A DNA stretch of 11,521 nt, from assembly GCA_031263265.1 (NCBI GenBank), contig JAISGE010000187.1, positions 1-11,521 of the forward strand. Reading direction: 5' to 3'. The position numbers and the translations under genes were made by a program. Positions 1-6,152 of the stretch are shown piece after piece; position 1 is the first letter of the stretch, and each line of letters starts with the position of its first letter. Origin of the DNA: Treponema sp. (GTDB taxonomy: Bacteria; Spirochaetota; Spirochaetia; Treponematales; Breznakiellaceae). The notes below the pieces were generated by a model. It worked only from the letters and a program-made list of their open reading frames with translations, had not been told where the DNA came from and did not search any database.

Positions 1-495
1 GAAACTCTTGATGAAGAAATTGATTATTCAATAATTATATTCGAACCCCATTTTACCATAAAGAACGAGAGTTCCCACAAACAAAGGGTTGAACTTACCA
101 GTGTTTTTATAGACCCCAATGGGATACTCAATACAGAATGGACTAAATCATTACAGCTTAACGCGGGAAAGGAAGACAACCTAAAAATATCAATAACCTG
201 TCCACAAAATGTACCTATAATTCTATCATTTTTGCTCGTTATAAATGGTAAAAACTATGCAGGATGGGCGGTTGATTCGGTAAATCTTGATATAAACAGG
301 CTTGAATATGGGTTAGGATATGTGGCTATTGAGCCGGATGGAACGTTCCCCCCTCTTTTGACTTCTACCTTAGAACCAGAAATAAGAAAAGACGGTTCAC
401 GGGACAATATCGCGTTTTATACGGTTACTATTACGGATGAAGGGGTTCTGTTTGTACTAGATAAACAGATAGATGGATCAGCGCCATCATTTTGA
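1..495 (+). CDS. Unrecognised protein, 3' end only (5'-truncated by the window edge)
   Basis: Frame 1 is open from the first base to the TGA at 493-495, giving at least 164 residues, so the gene starts before the window. A TTG at 232 could be read as a start but is almost certainly internal, because the frame runs on upstream of it without a stop. I do not recognise the family. The visible part is polar, rich in Ile, Thr, Asn and Asp, with alternating hydrophobic residues that suggest beta strands, for example around residues 70-80 and 90-115 of the visible part. No catalytic motif, cysteine pair or membrane segment is seen. Sampled lines are about 28-40% G+C, lower than gltD next to it, which may indicate different ancestry. 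The ORF is certain and the function unknown. Confidence 0.75.
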   Translation, partial: ETLDEEIDYSIIIFEPHFTIKNESSHKQRVELTSVFIDPNGILNTEWTKSLQLNAGKEDNLKISITCPQNVPIILSFLLVINGKNYAGWAVDSVNLDINRLEYGLGYVAIEPDGTFPPLLTSTLEPEIRKDGSRDNIAFYTVTITDEGVLFVLDKQIDGSAPSF

Positions 496-514
496 GATTT
501 GTTTCTAGGCAATA

Positions 515-567
515 CCGATAGCAAACTACGGAACAGACGACGCAATGCAACCCGCAAGGAAAGTCTG
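515..567 (+). promoter_or_regulatory. Predicted structured RNA element in the gltD leader
   Basis: Two stems can be drawn in the spacer before gltD. The first is at 515-531: CCG and TAG arms around a CAAA loop, paired with CTACGG, six pairs with one bulged A. The second pairs CAGAC at 534-538 with GTCTG at 563-567 around a 24-base interior. Neither is followed by a U-run, so they do not look like a terminator for the upstream gene. I could not match them to a named riboswitch. Only hand folding supports this element. Confidence 0.25.
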
Positions 568-599
568 GTGCTTGTAAGAACATCCCTTGACCCTCATAG

Positions 600-625
600 C
601 TCTTGGTGGTAAGGTCATACCAGAG
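600..625 (+). promoter_or_regulatory. Hairpin overlapping the edge of the gltD ribosome binding site
   Basis: CTCT at 600-603 pairs with AGAG at 622-625. After one bulged T, GGT at 605-607 pairs with ACC at 619-621. The 3' arm covers the first two bases of the gltD Shine-Dalgarno sequence (AGGAG, 624-628). A competing inner stem TGGTA/TACCA (607-611 with 618-622) is also possible. Such a hairpin could modulate translation initiation. The pairing is read from the sequence; the role is inference. Confidence 0.3.
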
Positions 626-634
626 GAGAAAACT

Positions 635-2083
635 ATGGGGGATCCCAAGGGTTTTTTAAAAATACGGCGAAAGGTTTCTGGGTACCGGCCTGTGGAGGAA
701 CGGGTCAATGATTACAGCGAGGTAGAAGTCGGGCTTCCCGATGATGAGCGACAGGATCAAGCTGCCCGGTGCATGGACTGCGGCGTACCCTTTTGCCATT
801 GGGCGTGCCCGGTCTCCAATGTGATGCCTGAATGGCAGGATCGCTTGTACCGCAGGGACTGGCCAGGGGCCTGGGCCTTGCTGGAGGACTGTAATCCCTT
901 TCCAGAATTTACCGGCCGGGTATGTCCTGCGCTCTGCGAGGCTTCCTGTGTGCTCGGGGCTAATGATGATCCGGTAACGATCCGGCAGAATGAATTGGCG
1001 ATCATTGAACGGGCATTTGCCCTGGGGTTGGTCATTCCCCGGCCTCCACGGAAGCGGAACGGGAAAAAAGTGGCCATCTTGGGGGCAGGTCCTTCGGGGC
1101 TTTCTGCGGCGTATTACCTCAACCGGGCGGGTTTTTCAGTTACGGTGTACGAAGCAGATCGAAAGCTCGGAGGCTATCTCCGCTATGGAATTCCTGATTT
1201 TAAATTGGATAAGAGTTTTATCGACCGGCGTATCACCCTCATGGAAGCTGAAGGGATCATCTTTAAGACCAATGCTCCTGTGGGATCGGGCCGTTATGGT
1301 TTCGGCACGGTTCCTGAAGGAATCAAGCCTATCGAAGCGAAAACCCTGGAAGTATCCTATGATCTCGTGCTCCTCACCATCGGTGCCCGGGAGCCCCGGG
1401 ACATCAGGGTTCCGGGCCGGGAAAACACCGGTATTGTCCAGGCTCTGGATTACCTTTCCCTGCAGAACCGGACCCTGGCAGGGGAGACGCACGGCATTGA
1501 ACCCATTACCGCTTATGGGAAACGGGTGGTGGTCATAGGCGGAGGGGATACCGGCTCAGATTGCGTGGGTACTGCCAACCGTCAGGGCGCGCTCCGCGTA
1601 AGCCAAATTGAGGTGTTGCCCAAACCTCCAAAACATCGTCCCCTGGAAGAACCCTGGCCCCTCTGGCCCCGGGTGCTTAAAACCTCAAGCTCCCACCTGG
1701 AAGGGGGTGAACGGTTCTGGTGGGTTAACACTAAAGCATTCATTGGTCGAGGAGGGAAGGTGGAGGCCATCCATGCGGGTAAGGTTACCTGGACGGATCA
1801 GCAGGGCAGACCGGTCATGGCAGAGGTTCCAGGCTCTGATTTTGAGATAGGCGCGGATCTGGTGTTGTTGGCTATGGGATTTACCCATGTGGTACAGGAT
1901 GGTCTGGTGGCGGATTTTGGACTTGAGCTTGACGAACGGGGAAATATCCGAACGCGGGGTAGCTTCCACACCTCAAATCCCAAGGTTTGGGCTGCAGGGG
2001 ATTCCCGGCATGGGGCGAGCCTGGTGGTGCGGGCCATTGCGGATGGCCGGGCTGCCGCAGAAGCGATCATCAAGAGCCTGTAA
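635..2083 (+). CDS. gltD: GltD-family iron-sulfur flavoprotein (glutamate synthase NADPH small subunit)
   Basis: In the classical enzyme this beta subunit oxidises NADPH on FAD and passes electrons through [4Fe-4S] clusters to the large subunit GltB, which converts glutamine plus 2-oxoglutarate to two glutamates in the cytoplasm. I chose the ATG at 635 (482 residues), six bases after AGGAG at 624-628, over an upstream TTG at 587 that has no ribosome binding site. Cluster ligands are visible: C46, C49, C54 and C58, then C97, C101 and C105. An FAD-binding GxGxxG (ILGAGPSG) lies near residue 148, an NADPH-binding GGGDTG near 300, and the family C-terminal AAGDSRHGASLVVRAIADGR near 450-470. Length is normal for GltD. 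No gltB lies in the window, so the electron acceptor is unproven; stand-alone GltD homologues also occur in other oxidoreductase systems. Confidence 0.9.
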   Translation: MGDPKGFLKIRRKVSGYRPVEERVNDYSEVEVGLPDDERQDQAARCMDCGVPFCHWACPVSNVMPEWQDRLYRRDWPGAWALLEDCNPFPEFTGRVCPALCEASCVLGANDDPVTIRQNELAIIERAFALGLVIPRPPRKRNGKKVAILGAGPSGLSAAYYLNRAGFSVTVYEADRKLGGYLRYGIPDFKLDKSFIDRRITLMEAEGIIFKTNAPVGSGRYGFGTVPEGIKPIEAKTLEVSYDLVLLTIGAREPRDIRVPGRENTGIVQALDYLSLQNRTLAGETHGIEPITAYGKRVVVIGGGDTGSDCVGTANRQGALRVSQIEVLPKPPKHRPLEEPWPLWPRVLKTSSSHLEGGERFWWVNTKAFIGRGGKVEAIHAGKVTWTDQQGRPVMAEVPGSDFEIGADLVLLAMGFTHVVQDGLVADFGLELDERGNIRTRGSFHTSNPKVWAAGDSRHGASLVVRAIADGRAAAEAIIKSL

Positions 2084-2140
2084 ACTGGGGATTCTTTAAT
2101 TTAGTTCTTGAGAGGCTTCTTCCGGAGAGCTTGAAGGGGG

Positions 2141-2178
2141 CTCTTGTAAAATATATTCCTCATGGTATAATACAAGAG
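2141..2178 (+). promoter_or_regulatory. Promoter with flanking inverted repeat (possible operator) before the TPR gene
   Basis: A perfect TATAAT at 2166-2171 is preceded by TG at 2163-2164, an extended -10, with TTGTAA at 2144-2149 as a -35, four of six consensus bases at a 16-base spacing. A perfect 8-base inverted repeat, CTCTTGTA (2141-2148) and TACAAGAG (2171-2178), brackets the core promoter. Arm centres are 30 bases apart, close to three helical turns. The left arm overlaps the -35 and the right arm lies between the -10 and the expected start near 2178. A repressor binding both arms would block RNA polymerase; no regulator is identified. Confidence 0.6.
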
Positions 2179-2260
2179 TCATATTTCAAAGGTTCGGTTT
2201 GTTTTATAATAAAATAAAGAATATCTGCGAGGATCCTTCAAAGGTATTAGTAACAACAAC

Positions 2261-2299
2261 ATGAACGAACAGATATCAATGAAATTGTTCATACTATGA
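2261..2299 (+). CDS. Possible 12-codon leader peptide overlapping the TPR gene start
   Basis: An ATG at 2261 opens a short frame encoding MNEQISMKLFIL and ending with TGA at 2297-2299. That stop overlaps the ATG of the following gene (2296-2298) in an ATGA arrangement, the classic geometry of translational coupling. The main gene has no Shine-Dalgarno sequence in the bases before its ATG, which makes re-initiation after the leader a reasonable idea. The leader itself also lacks a good ribosome binding site: the nearest purine run, AAAGG, is about 16 bases upstream. The ORF may therefore be chance. No run of regulatory codons for one amino acid is seen. Confidence 0.3.
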   Translation: MNEQISMKLFIL

Positions 2300-3234
2300 A
2301 TACGGAACCATCTGTACAGGGGCTCATTCAGAAAGCCTATGACAACCTGAAAGCCTCTGATGCGACTTCAGCCCTTAGGGTATTGGAGGAAGCGCTTAAA
2401 ATTGATTTTGAGCATCCAGAGGTAGTCTACGCGTTAAAGTGCCTTAACTGGTGGCTTGATCGGATCAAGCGGCTACCGGAATTTTCCGATCCCTACGAAC
2501 GTGGAGGGTTTATCCTTTCCCAATGGAAAGCGTTCTATGTCTTTCTCGATCGTATTGGAGAAGCCTATGATCCTTGTCAGTATGCACTGCGGCGTTTTGT
2601 TTTTTCCACGGCCTTGCAATCCTTTCAGAATGTCTTGGGAGATGGGATAAATCAGCATGATCCAGGACTCCTTTTGCAGGTAGGCCGCTGTTATAAAGGG
2701 GTTGGTAACTACGATCTGGCGATTAAGTACCTGGAACAGGCGGCCCGGTTTAAACGGGAGGATGGAGAAACCCTTTCAGAACTTGCGGATGTCAACGCAC
2801 TCCTGAACGAAACGCGGGCAGCCAAGGTGCTGTTCCGGGAGGCCTTTTTTCTGGATCCCCAGGGTATTGATCTGCGGTCTATGGAATCAGAAATGATCAT
2901 CCGGCTTCGCGATTGGGTAAAGGAGCAGGGCTATGAGGGAGCGGAATTGGCAGAGTGGATCCCGATTTATGGATGTCTTTTGGGGGTATTTTCAGTTAAG
3001 CGGGTGTTAAAGCAGGTTGAACTGGGTAGATTGAAACAATCCATTTTTTCCTTAGAAAATGAACTGCGCAACCCGCAGGATACCACGATACTCCTTAAGC
3101 CTCGACTTATTAACCGGTATTTCTGGCTAATCGATCACTATGAGCATGTTCGGGAAGATACCAGTGTGATTGAAGAGACCATGCTCAAAATTAAAGTCAT
3201 TGATCCAGGGATATATGAACGGTATCGGAATTAG
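2296..3234 (+). CDS. Tetratricopeptide-repeat protein, cytoplasmic, function unknown
   Basis: This 312-residue protein has no signal peptide or membrane helix and is mostly helical. Residues about 8-50 form one TPR-like helical pair (A-L-R-V-L-E-E-A-L-K pattern). Residues about 123-190 hold two better TPRs, with Gly-Asn-Tyr-Asp-Leu-Ala-Ile and Ala-Lys-Val-Leu-Phe-Arg-Glu-Ala cores. TPRs mediate protein-protein contacts, so a scaffold or adaptor role is the safest inference. The ATG at 2296 is the only reasonable start in frame; it lacks a Shine-Dalgarno sequence and is overlapped by the stop of a possible leader ORF. The gene lies 109 bases before greA, whose product also begins with TPR-like repeats, so a shared partner such as the transcription machinery is possible but unproven. 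Its own promoter lies at about 2144-2171. Confidence 0.8.
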   Translation: MNTEPSVQGLIQKAYDNLKASDATSALRVLEEALKIDFEHPEVVYALKCLNWWLDRIKRLPEFSDPYERGGFILSQWKAFYVFLDRIGEAYDPCQYALRRFVFSTALQSFQNVLGDGINQHDPGLLLQVGRCYKGVGNYDLAIKYLEQAARFKREDGETLSELADVNALLNETRAAKVLFREAFFLDPQGIDLRSMESEMIIRLRDWVKEQGYEGAELAEWIPIYGCLLGVFSVKRVLKQVELGRLKQSIFSLENELRNPQDTTILLKPRLINRYFWLIDHYEHVREDTSVIEETMLKIKVIDPGIYERYRN

Positions 3235-3250
3235 GGGCCTATGGAAGGAA

Positions 3251-3280
3251 TGGTCAATTTTTTATTTATAAAAGTATGAT
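3251..3280 (+). promoter_or_regulatory. Probable sigma70 promoter for greA
   Basis: TGGTCA at 3251-3256 (four of six consensus -35 bases) and TATGAT at 3275-3280 (five of six -10 bases) are separated by 18 bases of AT-rich spacer. The predicted transcription start near 3287 falls at the first base of the hairpin at 3288-3304, so the mRNA would begin with that stem. Confidence 0.5.
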
Positions 3281-3287
3281 TATAAGT

Positions 3288-3304
3288 GGAGCAGATACTG
3301 CTCC
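3288..3304 (+). promoter_or_regulatory. Perfect 7-bp stem-loop at the predicted 5' end of the greA mRNA
   Basis: GGAGCAG (3288-3294) and CTGCTCC (3298-3304) pair perfectly around the loop ATA. What follows is not T-rich, so it is a poor terminator for the TPR gene. A 5'-terminal stem of this kind is known to protect mRNAs such as E. coli ompA from decay; that role here is inference. It could equally be a DNA operator dyad. Confidence 0.45.
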
Positions 3305-3343
3305 AGGCTTGATTGTAGTGCCCCTAGGGCGAGGAGTTATGTA

Positions 3344-6025
3344 ATGTCTGAAGCTCTCCTTAAAAACGTACAGGAAATGCTGAATGGGGAAAAGTGGACC
3401 AGGGCCACCCTCAGTAATTATTCTACCGGCCAGTTCAAGGAGTTGGATCTTATCCTAAAAGAGGCGCAGGAAGCACGGGGATATGATGACCTTAAGAAGA
3501 ACTGTGATGAACATCTAGTTCATACCAAGAACAGTATTATCGCCCTTTATCTTTCGGGTATGGTTGCCCTCTCCCGGCAGATCATTGATGATGCCGCCTT
3601 GATCAACCTCGTAACCATTTTTGTGGACAACCATAAATGGAGCATTGTGCGGTACCTCTGTGAACGGATCTTGGATTACGGCGAATCCAAGTTCGCACTC
3701 CGCACCCTGGTAGATTGTTATAAAAATGAAAACCAGGAAGAGGCTATTTACGGTATCTGGGAACGGCTCGTCAAGGTGGATCTGGAAGAAGCGGATATCG
3801 CCAAAGCCCTGGGGGAATATTTTGAAGCCCAGGGAAATACCGAAAATGCGGTGGATTACTATAAAAAAGCCCTGCACCGGTACATTAATAAGCAGCTCTT
3901 TACCAATGTCAAGGAGATCTGGGAGAAACTCCTGGGGTATTGCCCGGAAGATATTGATTTCTTCCTCCATGTGGAGAAGAAGATCGCCCGAAACATCAGC
4001 GAGGATAAGGCAGTGCTTCTCCTGCAGGATGTGTATACCTCCTGTAAGAAACGGGGTGATATCAACACGGCGATAAGCCTCTTAAAGCTGATCCTGCAAT
4101 ACGATGAACGGGATAACCAGGCACGGAAAGAGATCGTCGATTGTTTCAGAAAAAAATACGCCCAGCATAGTCAGTTGGAAGAATACATCCGGATCTCTAA
4201 TCTTTCCCAGCATTGGCGCAATGTTCATGAAGCCATCACGGACTTTGAGAAACATATTGCCTTTGATAAGGGCAACTTCGTCTATCATCGGACCTGGGGG
4301 GTAGGCCGCATCGCCAGTGTAAAGGGGGACGAGATCGTCATTGATTTTGCCAAGAAGCGGGAACATGGTATGTCCCTTAAAATGGCGATTAATGCCCTGC
4401 AAACCTTGTCGAAGAATCATATCTGGGTCTTAAAGGCCACGCAGAAAAAGGAAAAACTCCACGAGCGGATCAAAAACGACTTTGCCTGGGCGCTCAAAAC
4501 CGTGATCAAGAGCTTCGATAATGCCTGTGATATTAAACGGATTAAAGCGGAACTGGTGCCATCGGTACTTTCCTTGGGAGAATGGACCAACTGGAGCGCC
4601 AAGGCCCGAGAGATTCTCAAAACAGACCCTTCTTTTGGCGTCAGCCCTGAAAACATTGATGTCTATACGGTCAGGGAACGGCCCATCAGCATTGAGGAAA
4701 AACTCTTTAACGAGTTTAAGGCGGAACGGAATTTCTTTGATCGGGTGGAGACCCTCAGGAATTATGCGGCACAAAAAAATGCAGAACTGGATTCAGAATA
4801 TTTTACTGAAATGTTCGCCTATTTTGTCGGGTATCTCCGGTCTCCCAGTCAAGTGAATGAACAGGTTCTGGCTTCCTACCTCTTGGTAAAGGATCTGATA
4901 GGCCAGTATCCCCATCTAGGGACGGTCTTGTCCTTAAATTTCCTGGATATTTTTAACGCCATTGAGGATATACCCGCGTTGTTTTCGAACTTAAAGGATA
5001 CGAAATTAAAAGATGCCTTCCTGCATCATATCAAGCTCTTCGTGCCCCAATGGGTGAATGAGTACATCCACTTGTTCCCCTATGCCTTGTCCAATTCCAT
5101 CATCGTGAACCTGGACAAAGAGGGATATGAAGCCAAGCTTATAGCTATGACGATGAATTGTTTTGAAAACTACCGGGACTATAAGGAAGCCGTGGTCTGG
5201 CTCTTCAAGAACAGCAAGGAAACCAATTGGTTCAAAAAAGCGGGTATTTCCGAAGAAAAACAGCTTATCACCCTTATCCATGTCTTGGATATTACCTATC
5301 GGGACATAGAAAATCACCGGGATACCTCAGAAAACCGGAAGATCAACAAGCAGGTGTATACCCTCTTGTTTAAGGAAGGGCTGCTGAATGCCTTTATCGA
5401 CACTGCGGATACGGATACCATCATCAGGCTCTACTCCTTCATTAATGATGTGAAGGATCTGGATCCCACGGATAAGTTCAAATTACGGAGCCGTATTCTG
5501 GATAGATATCCGACCTTTAAATTCTTCGGGGATGTGGAAAAGACGGTGGTTACCCGTGGCCTTATGGTTACGTCGGCGATGTATGAAGAAAAACAGCGAC
5601 AGTTGGCCCATATCATGGATGTGGAGGTTCCGGCCAATTCCAAGGAAATCGCCTTTGCCCTGTCCTTGGGGGATCTTCGGGAGAATGCGGAGTATAAGGC
5701 GGCCAAGGAAAAACAGGAGCTTCTTAATGCAACGGTGGCAAAACTCAAGGATGAAATTGAACGGGCGCAGCTCTTTGATCCGAGTACGATCAATCCGAAC
5801 CGAGTATCCTTTGGTACCAAGGTTACCTTGATAAACGGCGATAAAAAAGAGGAGTACACCATACTGGGGCCATGGGAATCAGACCCGGAAAACAAGGTTA
5901 TTTCCTATCTTTCCCCCTTTGGCGGGACCCTTTTAAATAAATCCCCGGGAGAACAGTTTGATTTTTCCATACATGATGAGAAAGTTTCATATAGGGTAGA
6001 ATCAATTGCCGTGGTACCTTTTTAA
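3344..6025 (+). CDS. greA: Giant GreA transcript-cleavage factor with long N-terminal repeat region
   Basis: Gre factors enter the RNA polymerase secondary channel and stimulate cleavage of backtracked RNA. The Gre part lies at about residues 735-893. It contains the hallmark GDLRENAEYKAAKE at 776-789, with D777 and E780 matching the catalytic acidic tip (D41/E44 of E. coli GreA), followed by the C-terminal FKBP-like domain with its IS-LSPFGGTLLNK segment. E. coli GreA is about 158 residues; here some 730 residues precede the Gre part. Residues about 1-300 are helical and TPR/HAT-like, for example the YFEAQGN-ENAVDYYKKAL segment near 160-180. Residues about 310-355 (FVYHRTWGVGRIASVKGDE) resemble a small beta-barrel KOW/CarD-like module, then more helices. 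This architecture is typical of treponemal and chlamydial GreA. The start has GAGGAG at 3331-3336, seven bases before the ATG. A start-stop ATGTAA at 3339-3344 overlaps it. Confidence 0.92.
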   Translation: MSEALLKNVQEMLNGEKWTRATLSNYSTGQFKELDLILKEAQEARGYDDLKKNCDEHLVHTKNSIIALYLSGMVALSRQIIDDAALINLVTIFVDNHKWSIVRYLCERILDYGESKFALRTLVDCYKNENQEEAIYGIWERLVKVDLEEADIAKALGEYFEAQGNTENAVDYYKKALHRYINKQLFTNVKEIWEKLLGYCPEDIDFFLHVEKKIARNISEDKAVLLLQDVYTSCKKRGDINTAISLLKLILQYDERDNQARKEIVDCFRKKYAQHSQLEEYIRISNLSQHWRNVHEAITDFEKHIAFDKGNFVYHRTWGVGRIASVKGDEIVIDFAKKREHGMSLKMAINALQTLSKNHIWVLKATQKKEKLHERIKNDFAWALKTVIKSFDNACDIKRIKAELVPSVLSLGEWTNWSAKAREILKTDPSFGVSPENIDVYTVRERPISIEEKLFNEFKAERNFFDRVETLRNYAAQKNAELDSEYFTEMFAYFVGYLRSPSQVNEQVLASYLLVKDLIGQYPHLGTVLSLNFLDIFNAIEDIPALFSNLKDTKLKDAFLHHIKLFVPQWVNEYIHLFPYALSNSIIVNLDKEGYEAKLIAMTMNCFENYRDYKEAVVWLFKNSKETNWFKKAGISEEKQLITLIHVLDITYRDIENHRDTSENRKINKQVYTLLFKEGLLNAFIDTADTDTIIRLYSFINDVKDLDPTDKFKLRSRILDRYPTFKFFGDVEKTVVTRGLMVTSAMYEEKQRQLAHIMDVEVPANSKEIAFALSLGDLRENAEYKAAKEKQELLNATVAKLKDEIERAQLFDPSTINPNRVSFGTKVTLINGDKKEEYTILGPWESDPENKVISYLSPFGGTLLNKSPGEQFDFSIHDEKVSYRVESIAVVPF

Positions 6026-6036
6026 CTCTAGGCGGA

Positions 6037-6075
6037 TCTTTCAAAGGGATACCCTCAAAGGGTATGTTTGAAAGA
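6037..6075 (+). promoter_or_regulatory. Long imperfect hairpin/dyad after greA, overlapping the next promoter
   Basis: CTTTCAAA (6038-6045) pairs with TTTGAAAG (6067-6074), extended by T6037-A6075. Inside, ATACCC (6049-6054) pairs with GGGTAT (6060-6065) around the loop TCAAA, with an asymmetric GGG/G internal loop. That makes 15 base pairs in total. No U-run follows on either strand, so it is not a standard intrinsic terminator, although it may still trim or block transcripts leaving greA. The right arm contains the -35 element of the vWA gene promoter, which fits an operator equally well. Confidence 0.5.
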
Positions 6076-6095
6076 AGCCGATACTAGACTATAAC
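6068..6095 (+). promoter_or_regulatory. Probable sigma70 promoter for the vWA gene
   Basis: TTGAAA at 6068-6073 and TATAAC at 6090-6095 each match five of six consensus bases, with 16 bases between them. The start would lie near 6102, giving a leader of about 50 bases before the ATG at 6153. The -35 is inside the right arm of the dyad at 6037-6075. Confidence 0.55.
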
Positions 6096-6152
6096 GAGTT
6101 GAGGTTAGTACCGCATGTACCCATAGGCACTAAACAGGTAGCACTATATCTT

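Noticed and set aside
555..572. AAGGAAAGTCTGG resembles the conserved GAGGAAAGTCCGGGC block of RNase P RNA.
   Set aside because: None of the other conserved RNase P blocks (for example the ACAGAA region) occurs nearby, and only 75 bases separate this from gltD. I treat it as chance.
587..634. TTG start at 587 for the gltD frame and a TTGACC-17-TAAGGT promoter.
   Set aside because: The ATG at 635 has a clear AGGAG at proper distance; the TTG has none. The -10 matches only three of six bases and would put the start on the ribosome binding site.
757..1077. Minus-strand ORF of 106 residues in gltD, and similar antisense ORFs in greA and the barrel gene.
   Set aside because: They overlap strongly supported genes and have no ribosome binding site or recognisable domain.
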